DNA of 64,000 nucleotides, from assembly GCA_030562195.1 (NCBI GenBank), contig CM060203.1:8942208-9006207 (forward strand), read 5' to 3'. This stretch comes from Nipponacmea schrenckii. Its lineage: Eukaryota > Mollusca > Gastropoda > Lottiidae. This document shows positions 52,027 through 63,300 of the stretch, one piece after another. The notes beneath the pieces were generated by a model. The model did no database searches, was not told where the DNA came from, and saw only the letters and a program-made list of their open reading frames with translations. Every line of letters starts with the position of its first letter. Positions within the stretch are counted from its first letter, which is position 1. Both the position numbers and the translations under genes were made by a program.

Positions 52027-52331
52027 ATTAAAGAAAACAATTTTGTTAATACTTATCTCAAACCCAACTAGACAAAAAGCTTATGCTCTTTTTTTTTCAT
52101 TTTAAATACTGAACATGTACTTGATATTTCAACCGCTTAGACAAGTTTTGAGTTCTATTTTGACCATCATTTTGTATCCAAGAGGTGAACAGGAGCCTCA
52201 GACTGGAGTGACCGATTCAAATAGGTCTTTTATGAGTATTTGTACAATTAATCTTAATACGTGTTTATCTCAATATTTCTATTCTATATTCTATATTTCT
52301 TACTTATTCTATATATTGATCATGCTCCAGC

Positions 52332-52393
52332 CAGTGGCGTAACTAGACTTTTTCGCAAGGGTTCCATGTGTGCCAGAGTTGGTTACGCCATTG
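52332..52393. mobile_element. 62-bp hAT-type miniature element with perfect 8-bp target duplication
   Basis: The ends are CAGTGGCGTAAC on the left and the reverse complement of CAATGGCGTAAC on the right (12 bp, one mismatch). They are flanked on both sides by the identical octamer GCTCCAGC (52324-52331 and 52394-52401). An 8-bp duplication with CAG-type ends fits the hAT superfamily. The interior is only about 38 bp and carries no gene. Confidence 0.85.
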
Positions 52394-52554
52394 GCTCCAG
52401 CAAGCTCGAATTCTCAATCGTTTACTCTGATTACCTGTCATTTTGTCTTCTGATGGCTATATTATTTTTCAAGTATATCAAACATGAGTTCTAAAATAAA
52501 ACAAAATATTTAAGAGTCATGACATAACATTCTGTCAGATCTAATGAAATATTA

Positions 52555-53140
52555 AGATACTTGAATGGGGTTTAACGTCCCACGTGTCTGTGCCTAATGG
52601 GCTTATATAGACGGACAACATAATTCAATGTGCAATGAGGGACATTTTGCCAGGACAATGGAGCTTCAACACGCACAGTCTTTACCACACGGGGCCTCGG
52701 TTTATTGTATAATCCGAGCGACTATAGTAGAGCTGGGTATGACCAATCATGCCACGATACGATACGTATCGCCATATGGTAATAGTCAAAAAGTAACACT
52801 TTTTTCTCGAAGGTTTCTTTTTTTAGAATTTTAACACATATTTTGAGGTAACAAAATGTTTTACTAGTAATTTAACTGAGGTATTTTACAAATAAACTGT
52901 AAAAAATAATTACTAAATTAAATGTCAAATAAGTTATTTGAAAACAATTGATTTTAAAAAGTCCGCGAAAGGAATTTATGATTGAATAAGCATGCATTCA
53001 CAGTGGTTAAATTAAATATTACTCACTTTTTTTTATTGAATGCCATGTATCGTTAAGTATCGATACGATAATCGTGTTGTGGCATTTTGTATCGCGATAC
53101 ATAGATTCAACGATATATCGTGCCAACACTAGCCACTGAA
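52555..53140. repeat. Dispersed-repeat-like segment with 'atcgatacgata' palindromic core
   Basis: It begins with gaatggggtttaacgtccca, a wording I associate with common molluscan dispersed repeats. It continues through ccacgatacgatacgtatcg (about 52753) and a second, roughly inverted block (tatcgatacgataatcgtg, tatcgcgatac, atatatcgtgccaacacta; 53047-53135). The possible ends tagagctggg and the reverse complement of ccaacacta resemble hAT termini, but I could not find a matching target duplication. Confidence 0.45.
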
Positions 53141-53253
53141 CCTATCTCTATTTCATCTCCTTCGACCTGCATCACTATGGAGGGGGATTTGTGTCAGAAG
53201 TCAGTGTCATGCACAAATGTCTAATTCACTAATGCAAATATACCCAGGTATGA

Positions 53254-53970
53254 AGGCACCATGTGGTGAGGAACATGCCAATTCCATCAAAAACTATGCC
53301 CCACCGCCATCAGACTGATCAGCGTGGACAGTGCCCTCAGACCTGGGAAGATCCCCAAAATTCCGATATAATGGTATTTTCATGTCAAACTCAGTGACTG
53401 GCCAGTCAGTGATGAAGACTCTTCATGGCCAATTTTTAAAAATAGCCATTTTTTTTTTATCTGTCCACGCTGATGGTGGTGGGGCATATTTTTGATGGAA
53501 TTGGCAGAATCCCAACCACATGGTGCCTTCAGACCTGTGAATATCCTAAAAATTCCAAAAAAGGTATTTTCATGCCAAACTCAGTTACTGGCCAGTCAGT
53601 GATGAAGACTCTTCATGGCCAATTTTTGAACAGTCCACGCTGATGGCGGTGGGGCATACTTTTTGATAGAACTGGCAGATTCCGAACCACATGGTGCCTT
53701 CAGACCTGGGAAGATCCCAAAAATTCCGATATAATGGTATTTTCATGTCAAACTCAGTGACTGGCCAGTCAGTGATGAAGACTCTTCATGGACAATTTTT
53801 GAAAAATGGCCAATTTTTGATCAGTCCACGCTGATGGTGGTGGGGCTTGATTTTTGATAGAATTGGCCATGAAGAGTCTTCCTCACTGAAACTACAATTT
53901 CTTTGGAATATTTGGGATATTTACAGGTCTGAAGGCACCATGTGGTTAGCATTCTGCCAATTCCAGTCAC
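53254..53970. repeat. Complex direct and inverted repeat block, units of about 170-190 bp
   Basis: The unit 'ggaagatcc.caaaattccga' + 'ggtattttcatgtcaaactc' + 'actggccagtcagtgatgaa' + 'gactcttcatgg' recurs at about 53345, 53537 and 53707. The neighbouring 'gtccacgctgatggtggtgg' + 'ggcat' + 'accacatggtgcc' segment occurs forward at 53462, 53634 and 53824 (last copy partial), and inverted at 53254-53330. A further partial copy lies at about 53933-53965. Confidence 0.8.
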
Positions 53971-55682
53971 TGTGGACTGTACAAAAAATTGGCCTTTTTT
54001 CAAAACATTTCCTGGTTTAGGCACCATATTCATCTCAAAATCTCACATTCCACTGAATAAAGAGTACCAATATTTTTATTAAAAACTTTTTATCATAAAA
54101 TTGTAAATTATAATAAGATTCTTTACTTTGTACACAGCCACTGGCCGGCCATAAAAATTGGTCATTGGCCACAAACATTTTATTTAGTTGAGTCTCACGA
54201 GAATTTGCGTCACCTAGCAACGTGACGTCATCGTTATTTCTATTCTGTGTTGAATGTGATATATTATGTTTTAATGCAAGTGTCAAATGTCGCGTGTTAT
54301 ATGTCTTATGTAATATGGTATATGGTAAACGACATATGATTAAAGTTTAATGTTAAGCGTTGTATTGCAGACTATACAGGGCAAAAGTTATAAGTAAAAG
54401 GTTTAATGTAATAATGCAACATCAAAATTTGTACATTTAGCACAAAACATTTGACTTCCTACTTATGTCTTAGGCATAAGTGGAATTTTTACACGTAACT
54501 TATAACATACAATATATAATATTTGCATTAACTACATTGCATTAGTGAATTAGAATTTGTTCATGGCACTGACTTCAGACACAAATCCCCCTCCATAATC
54601 ACTGACAATGCCTTGGACTCACTGAGCTACGACAAAAATTCGCCAGATCTAAAACTATGATGCATATAAAATTTGCATCAGAATAAAGCTAAATGATTTT
54701 ATGAAACCGACAGAAATTCGATTTTGAAACTTGAGCTTTAAATGTTATCCTTTGTGAAACATTGACATAATATTATTGTTTACGGAAATATTTTTGAAAA
54801 GACAAGTTCAATTGCCCAGTGGTCATTGCCGAGTATTTGATATTTGTCGAACGCATTGTTTTGGATTTGTCAACTATCAGAAGAGTTTTCAAGCACGCGG
54901 TTTTTGTCAACACCCAATGTTTGTTTCTGACAAGTTCGTGTCTGAACAGATGTTAGATTGTTTACTGAGGAATTGAAAATTTGTTTTCAAACAACTGAGT
55001 TTGAATAAATGTAGAACACCATTCGGTGCTTTGAAGTTATTGAGTTGGATTCAGAAACATGGTCCTGATGTTGGAATAACTTAGAACTCCTTTACTGTGA
55101 AAATCTTTATCCAAGAAAGGTTTATTACTCAGAAGGTTGTGTGACAAAAAGGAAACAAAAACAAAAAACCAAGGTCTTATTTTAAAAACTTATACCAAAA
55201 AGAAAGACACAGATCGTATAATTGGCGAAACTTAGAAAAAGGCATGTATGTCTCATTACCAAGAACATGGAAAGTGACCACATTGAAAGTAGGACCTGAT
55301 GTGGAACATTTGTAGCGGATATAGAGTTAAAATGGTCAATAGTATTTGTTGATACAAGACGGACTTAATTTACATCAGTCAGTATTGTTTCAAACAGAAG
55401 CTTTTATCTCCAGCTGTAAGAGTATGAGGACATATTAATACAACATTGTGTCCAGTCAGTAAGCAGATTTTGAACAATCACAATTGTTCTGTCTTCAAAA
55501 TGATTCATTACCACTACCCATTACCACTTCAAGAAACGATCGGAAATTTGAATAGTATTCGAAAAAGTGAAATGTTTAATATTTGAAAAATACCTGGCAA
55601 ATAAAGAAAATAGGGAGGCTTTCGAGGTAAACGAAGGAGATACTATTCAGGAAAACACAGGATATATACTACCAAAGAAAAT
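53971..55682. other. Intergenic DNA, no recognised gene
   Basis: AT-rich sequence with short open frames (for example 54776-54976) that show no domain, start context or codon pattern worth calling. The element ggccggccat occurs near 54142 beside wording like the preceding repeat block. Confidence 0.45.
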
Positions 55683-55970
55683 GAAGGTTTGTAGAATATA
55701 TAGCATACTGTCGAGGCAAATAAAGGAGATTGTCATAAACACTGCTGTAAAAAATAAGTGTTCTATTTGTTTTCATTAGAGTGATAAATAGAAAATACCA
55801 TCAGGATGGTAATGGATCTTCGATTTGAAGGTTTGTAGAATATATAGCATACTGTCGAGGCAAATAAAGGAGATTGTCATAAACACTGCTGTAAAAAATA
55901 AGTGTTCTATTTGTTTTCATTAGAGTGATAAATAGAAAATAACATCAGGATGGTAATGGATCTTCGATTA
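55683..55970. repeat. 144-bp tandem duplication, two nearly identical copies
   Basis: Copies start at 55683 and 55827 (gaaggtttgtagaatatata) and run through ggatggtaatggatcttcga. Very few differences were seen, which suggests a recent event. Confidence 0.9.
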
Positions 55971-56920
55971 AAACCCTACATTATAATAGATATTGTTGCG
56001 GTAATTCTAACCAAAAAGCAGATCAGATGTCGTATAACAACGTTAACACTTGAAATTTGATCCCGATATTTACACCTATTATGGAAATTACGGATGTCAT
56101 CAAATAAATGTTAATTATATAATTAATACTTTATAATGCACTAGCTGGAGAAACTGGTTACATTTTACACACGCCTAATCTAATAGAAACAATTGTGACA
56201 AACATTTTGTGTTCAGAGAAAAAATTCTGTTTTGTTTATGCAAGCAGAGACTGTTGAAAATCGTTTGAATATATATGAGTTCATTTTGAAAATAACTATC
56301 ACGGACCTATTCTTGTCCTCAAAGTTTGGAGTTTCACGTTTCTTAAATTTTTTACGAAGTTGTAAAAATATTTCACAATTGCATTTCATGCATATACAAT
56401 CTGATCAGTACAAGTGAGACAAGCCAAATAGAGCCAGAGAGCAAAACTTAATCAGAGCCAAAGCAGAAAAGTAGGAAGAGGTAACCTAAGCAGAGCAATT
56501 AGGGAAACCAAAATATGGAGAGAAAACCTGAGCATAATGAACTATTTCAACTATAATTAAAAGTTAACCTGCTTATTGACGTGAATGACTTATAATACAA
56601 AGTATAGCACCTCATCGATCAGTAGTTATCAATCTACATGAACAAATGAATGATGCAGCAGAGACATCAATTAATAGCTGGAGTTCATTTGTCATATATT
56701 TCAAATGGATTAAAAAATAAATTTGTTTCACTTCATTCGTGATAAGTTTTATGTGTAAGCCTGAATGTTTAACTGTTTAACTGAATGTGAATGTTTTATC
56801 CTGTTGAGAAGACATGAAAAAATAGGATCTCCACCGTTTTTGTCATAATGTATTTTATATTATGATGTTTCCGTTGCTTTGTTCTGTTCTATTTTCGCTG
56901 TCAAGTTTAGACTATTATTC
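55971..56920. other. Upstream region of the sulfotransferase gene
   Basis: AT-rich non-coding sequence with no repeat or recognisable regulatory site. It probably contains the 5' UTR and promoter of the gene starting at 56921. Confidence 0.35.
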
Positions 56921-59005
56921 ATGATGAAGTATCAACAAATTTTGCAAAGGAAAATTTGTTTTAGAAGAATATTTACAATGGTCCGGTATATCATGAAAAC
57001 TTTATTGTAAGTATTTTATTGTTACTTATTCGCTTTGCGAAATAAAAATCTGACATTGGCTGAAGCCCATTGTATAGGTCATATATACATTGTTCGGTTC
57101 CAAGCTTAAAACAATTTAAACTGAAGATTCTCTTTCAAACTCTTGCAATCTCCCAGCATAAACATTTGAGCAGCTTTTTATTTTATACACTATATGTAAT
57201 AGCTTGCCATTTGTTGTTTAAATTGCTAGTTATCGTCGTTGATTTTGGTAAATATGACAAAATTGTGACAGCGATAAAAATTGGAGTTATGACCATATTT
57301 TTCTAAATTTGAAATGATTTACAATTACTAAAAACAAATGGTTTCGAATGATTGCCCTAAGTGTGGTAAAAATGAAAACGATTAACTTTTACTTAGTTGA
57401 TTAAATATCAATTAGTCACCAAACAATTCTCCTAATGGATCCTATATAAATTGATCCTCTTCTAAATCACAGGTATCTGATGTGTATTTCTACTATTATC
57501 AATATTGGATATTTGATAGAAAAATTTAATTCAAACCCAGCATCTATATAAATAGTCATTATATGATGCCACAAAAGCATTGGTCGCTAAAAAATTGATC
57601 TAAATTTAGATCAAGTAAAGAAGCCTGTTATTATTAATCCAACACATTATAATGATTCCAGATCATGTCGCATAACAAAAAGTTATTTTTTCGCGTTCTT
57701 AGACTATTTTGAAATCATATCTTTCATTCAAGAAACTATCGTTAACTTTCCAGGGTAACGACGGCAGTTTGTGGTACGATCAGCTTAATCTTACTTTTAG
57801 CACCACCTACTGGACAGGGTTTCTACACCCGGAATCCTGGAATAGTTGAGCAGCTCCATTTATCAACTTTTCAGTCGACGTTAAATTCTTCGTCTTCGTT
57901 TCATGATTTGAAGAACATTCAGTCCAGTAATATTAAATCGATTACAGCAGCACTCAGTGATAAAATGGCACCTTGTTCACCTAAAACAAAAATTGTATTT
58001 CTAAAGGTTCACAAAACCGGAAGTTCCACTGTGGCTAATATATTTCAGAGATTTGGAGTAACTCGTGACTTGAATTTTGCTGTACCGAAAAAGAAACCTC
58101 ATGAACATGGTTATAATTATATCGGTAAACCAGGAGAAACCATTAATTCTCGTCTCTTGCTACCATTTCCGGAAGGTGAATCGTATGACATTCTGTGGAA
58201 CCACGTTACCTATAACCGCACCGCTTTTAGATCAGTCATGCCCCCAGAGACCGTGTACGTCTCTATCATTAGAGAGCCATTCGATCAGTTTGTATCAGCA
58301 TTCGAGTATTATAAAATGTACAATATGGCGTACATCAAAAAGATAATGAGTGTAAATGCGACAAACCCTATCTCGACATATTTACAGAATTCTTCAAGAA
58401 TGGACACCCCTGGTCGTCGTTTAAGTTATGTCAGGAATAAAATGTCTGCAGATTTTGGAATGACATTAAAACAAATATCCGATATTACCAAAAGACGTGA
58501 TTTTTTCGAAAATATAAACAAAGATTTCAAGTTAGTAATGATAATGGAATATTTTGACGAATCTTTGATTTTACTTCGTAGAACATTGTGTTGGAATCAT
58601 AAAGACATACTATATTTTTCACAGAATAAAAATCCATTTCGACCGCGACGTCTATTTAGTTCAGAGGACCATAGGAGGCATAAAGAATTATCAAAAGCCG
58701 ATTATGAATTATATGATTACTTTTATGGCAAATTCGTCCGAAAAATGTCTGCCGAGGGCGGTGATTTTTTTGAGGAAGTACGCCATTTTCGTCATATTGT
58801 GCGTAATGTGTGGGATCACTGTCTTCTAAAAAAACGATTGTTTGTCCCATCGTCTAAATGGAGTGAGGAATTTGAGCTGTCTCCTAGAGACTGTCGTATG
58901 ATGAGAACCAGTGAGTTGACATTTTTAGATAAAATAATGACCATAACGACCAACAAATACAATCGTTATGTATCAAATGTTGATCGTCTGTCACAATTTA
59001 ATTAA
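56921..59005 (+). CDS. Galactose-3-O-sulfotransferase-like (Gal3ST family) type II Golgi membrane enzyme
   Basis: Predicted to transfer sulfate from PAPS to a galactose residue of glycans or glycolipids in the Golgi lumen. Two coding exons, 56921-57006 and 57754-59005 (TAA), join in phase 2 and give 445 residues, normal for the family. The start (ATG ATG AAG) opens a short basic cytosolic tail (ILQRKICFRRIF). The transmembrane anchor at about residues 27-47 (LLVTTAVCGTISLILLLAP) is split by the intron, which supports the join. The PAPS 5'-phosphosulfate loop is FLKVHKTGSST (about residues 111-121), and the 3'-phosphate loop is YVSIIREPFDQFVSAFEYY with Arg near residue 202. Downstream WNHVTYNR and the LSPRDCRMMR tail also fit Gal3ST proteins. 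Exact substrate is not predictable. Poly(A) hexamers follow at 59117 and 59248. The first exon was chosen on phase, hydrophobicity and donor quality (TATT|gtaagt). Confidence 0.85.
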
Positions 59006-59116
59006 TAACCTGAACGATTATTTACTTAATTGGAATCAGATGTAAAGGACGTCACAAGGCTTGGAAAGCACTAACAATCCTTTTCAAATTGTTATATGTC
59101 ATAATGTTGGAAAATC

Positions 59117-59253
59117 AATAAAGATTGGTTTTTATATACGATATTTTTGTGTCCTCGATGCGCCCTATAGTACTTCTTTATATCTGGCCAAGAATTGTTG
59201 TTTTATGGCTGATGATTGTTTGTTGTTAGTACTAGAATTTAAATGGCAATAAA
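59117..59253 (+). promoter_or_regulatory. Poly(A) signals of the sulfotransferase gene
   Basis: AATAAA at 59117-59122 and again at 59248-59253, 112 and 243 bases after the stop codon. Confidence 0.6.
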
Positions 59254-60317
59254 AACCTTTATCCACGATGAATCAGTCAATTTGTTCGGCTAGTAAATAA
59301 ATAAAGTGGGCCAACAATTCAACAAAGTTCAAATCTACACAAATCAATATATATTTTGGTCAAAGTCAATCTTACGTTTATTAAACATTTCTTAGACACA
59401 TTACATTATTTAACTGATAAGGTCAAATCTGTGGGTCAATGTGCACCACAGTGTCAAAATCAAATATATGCATAGGAAATGTCGTTTCCTTTCAACTAGC
59501 ATTCTATTGGCAATTGGCGATCGGAATTGAATTTTTGTGTGAATTGGTTTAAGTTGTTACTCATTAATGAAATGCAGCCTTTCAAATTTATCATTTTTAT
59601 GTTTCTGGGTGTTGTTCAAGAACTGGGAGTCAAAGTCGTTATTGGTGAGGGATTACAAGATTCAGAATGAGTCTAATAATTCTAATAATTGGAAACTTAA
59701 TATAATTCCCCCGAGGTTAAAAATTTAATACATGTCAAAAAGAGAGTTTTATGGCTTTTAATCTTCCATTTCATCACGCCTCTGCTCTTTAATACAGACA
59801 CAATATCATAGTAAAGTTTAATAATAATTTTGCTAAAAAATTAACTCTCAAATATCTAGTTTCAAAACATATAGACGATTAATGATCATTCTGGAATTTC
59901 AACTCCTTTAAAGGTTATAGTTGTCAGTTTTCTATTGTATTCCAGCTACATATTTATAACTGTTCAGAATGAAAATTCCAACCTAGGGTATTATTTCACC
60001 ATGTAGTGAAACATAAAATTTGAACATGAAATAAAATGAATGGAGTTTTACGTTCTACTAGTGGAAATTTGTAGAGTGTGGATATTGTAAATTGAAGTAT
60101 AAAAAATTGAATGTGAGTCAATCTGAAAGAGGAATGGTTGGCTAATGCTAATTTCTATCGTTGGTAAATCACAAAATCTTGATATACAGTATTCCTGCTT
60201 AAAATGATCCTTAGAAACTAGTTTTATGTCGTATCATGTATCATTTCATTTCAACAGGTTTTTTTTAATGTTTAAATGAGACAGGACATTGTTTCAGCTG
60301 TCATCACATTCTATTCT
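59254..60317. other. Convergent intergenic region between sulfotransferase and tubulin
   Basis: AT-rich, no repeat or RNA gene recognised. A minus-strand ATTAAA at about 60264-60269 could serve the tubulin transcript. Confidence 0.4.
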
Positions 60318-63300
60318 TCATTTAACAGCTGCCTTGTAATCTTCTATAATCTGTTCCACAGTTTCAAATGACTCTGTAAACATTTCCTATGGAATAAAAA
60401 TGATAGCGCAAAGATTTAATGGTTGGATTCAAACTACACTACTCATCTTACCGTCTAAAGATGTAGACATATTTCAAAGTGGTGTTTTAATCAAGATAAT
60501 CAAAAGAGTATCAATAAGATTCGTAGTTTGCACATGTACTCAAAATCACATTCATATATACCACGAATCCAAAGAGGATTAAATAAACCCTTAGAAACCA
60601 CAATCAATTATATATTATTAAGGGTAGTGAGTATTATCTGAGTGATTAAATTTATAGACAATACCTGTGTAGCTCCATATCTCCAATACCAATGCAAATA
60701 GGCTTTATTATCAAACATCAGTTTAGCTTTAGTAATAACCTGGTTTAGGTAATGGGTAATATTACTATAGTTAGCTGCTATAGTTATAGAAGAACTATCT
60801 TTACCACCTAGTTTATTAGATTTAGCTGGAAAAAACGTTTTAAAACAAGTAGAGCTATAGGGGTAAGTAAATGGACAGGACAGCTAAGTATTGGGAATAT
60901 TAATATGTATAACAAAGATCAGCAAGGAATAAATTATGGTATATTATTAAAATTAAATGTATCAACATGTAACAAAAGTTTGAGGATCACACATGGTCCA
61001 TGTTAAACATTTAGCATGTATACTTCCATCACCAATTAATATGTGAAGCTAATTAGAAATGTAAGACATACCAGACCAGATGTCAAGTGGGAAAGGGTTC
61101 CAGGTAACACAGTTATAAGCAGTTTTAATTTTACTATTCATTGTTTTCTGTAAGGATTGATGGAATGTATTGGTCTGATCTCCTCTTCCAATTACAACAC
61201 TAGATAAACAGCTAAACTATATCTAGTTCAAGAAATGTTACACAAAAAAAAAATTGTTATAATACATATTCTTTAAAAATATAAAAATCAGTGAGATTTT
61301 CCTAAATGTTAAGCATGTTATATGAAGATGGTCAAATCAAATATATGCATTAAGGATACAGCATAGCCTTGTTTGTCATATTTTGTTAAATTCTGTAAAG
61401 ACTGACCAATAAGGGCCTCCCATGACAACTTACTGAAACAGAAATTGAAATAATCAACATAAATACAAAACAAACAAACCAGCTATAGTTTATGAAAGAT
61501 CCATTTATCATGAGTACTAGTAATCTCTATGCCCATGTTATCATTAGTACTAGTAATCTGTATGCCAATGTTATCATGTGTACTAGTAATATTTATGCCC
61601 ATGTTATCATGTGTACTAGTTATCTCTATGCCCATTTTATCATGTGTACTAGTAATCTCTATGCCAATGTTATCATGTGAACTAGTAATCTCTATGCCCA
61701 TGTTATCATGTGTACTAGTAATCTCTATGATATGATATTGAAATCATACCTTTTAACCAGATGATTAATATGTAGGAATTTAGTAGAAGGGACAGGACAT
61801 GTTGATCTTATTAACTCCCAGGATTCATTTCCAATGTTAAATCCTCTGAAATAACAGACACACATATTAGTATATTGGTATTATTATTGCCAGGAATAAC
61901 CTTCAATAATATGATCTAATCATGAGTTTGATTTAAATATTCAAAAGGAAAAGCAATGCAATCTCTTGCCTTGTCTCTAGTTCATCCTGTTTTCCACATG
62001 GTGGTCTGAATCATAAGTGCCTTAATATGAACATAAAATAAATGAAGCGAAAGTTCATACTTTTTGGAACGAAGAGAATCTGTGGGAAGAAACACTCCAC
62101 AAAGATGATTGCTGATAGACTGGTTGATCTGGTCCAAAGAAACAGATTTATCTCCTGCCCTTTTCTGCAGACGATATAGTATTTCATCATTATATGTTAA
62201 TATAATACCATCTGTGAAACTAAAGGAAATTATATAGGATATACTTTTGATCATAATATATAAAAATGTTAGTTAGTTCATTAACAAAGTTGAAAGTATT
62301 TTGTCTCATAGTTTGTATTGAATAGATTATATTAATTATCATTGCCTAAAAATATATCTTACTTTTGCAGTGTGGATATTGTTAATAAAGAATTATAATG
62401 TTGTAATGGACTGTCACCAGATGAAAATGGAGCAACTGAACAAGACAAAATGTAATTCATTGGATACTCATCTCTTAATAATTCACATAACCGTGAACCT
62501 AGACCTATAGAAAGAATAGAATTCATAACAATAAATACAGAGTAGTCAGGGGCGTAGCGTGACCATTTTGACTGGGGGGTGTAACGTCTAAGTTTTACCG
62601 ACGAACACATGTAACGTCAAAGTTTTACCGACGCACACGTGTTCTTCCGGGGGCAAAAATAACTTACTCGCACTTTTAAGTATATACATTATACACGAAC
62701 GAAATCCATCGTTAAAGCAAATCCTAAACCTTAGAAAACCATATCAATCAGGGGTGTATCTAGAATATGCCTGAGAGGGGGGGACTGAAAGGTGATTTTT
62801 CCAAGGCAAGTCCTGCAGGCCAAAGGCCTTCGTATTCGGCCCTTGCAGTGGCGGGGGGTTCGGGTGTCCTTCCCTGGAAAATTTTACAAGTCTTTTCCAC
62901 TGGTCCAAATTATCAATTTTCATCGGAAAACCATATGTTTTCTATGTCCTTTTTCGACCTATTCTGCGTTTTACCGACACTCGTTTGTGTTACGGGAGTT
63001 CTCCCCCTGAAATTTTTATAGACTAGGAAACCCAGAGAATACATCTGACGCGATTTTGGAAGTCGTTTCCACCGGTCAAAATTATCAATTTTCATCGGAA
63101 AACCATATGTTTTCTATGTCCTTTTTCGACCTATTCTGCGGTTTACCGACAAGTTCAGTAAAAATCACTTTTTATGTAGACGAACAGTTTTCCGATAACA
63201 TCATAACTGACACAAGGTTTCCACACTTTCGGTCAGCGAATCGGTTTTACCGAAGGCTCTATTTCCCATCCATGACCGTCTATTATCGACCGATTCCGCG

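Noticed and set aside
52555..53140. A complete hAT element with tagagctggg-type ends
   Set aside because: The flanking octamers (gactatag and gccactga) do not match, so I kept it as a repeat only.
54776..54976. A 66-codon frame rich in Cys and aromatic residues
   Set aside because: No neighbouring exon, signal peptide or recognisable family; it looks like chance in intergenic DNA.
61483..61735. Small repetitive proteins of 60-70 residues on both strands
   Set aside because: They arise only because the 33-bp tandem unit is a multiple of three; no start context or homology.
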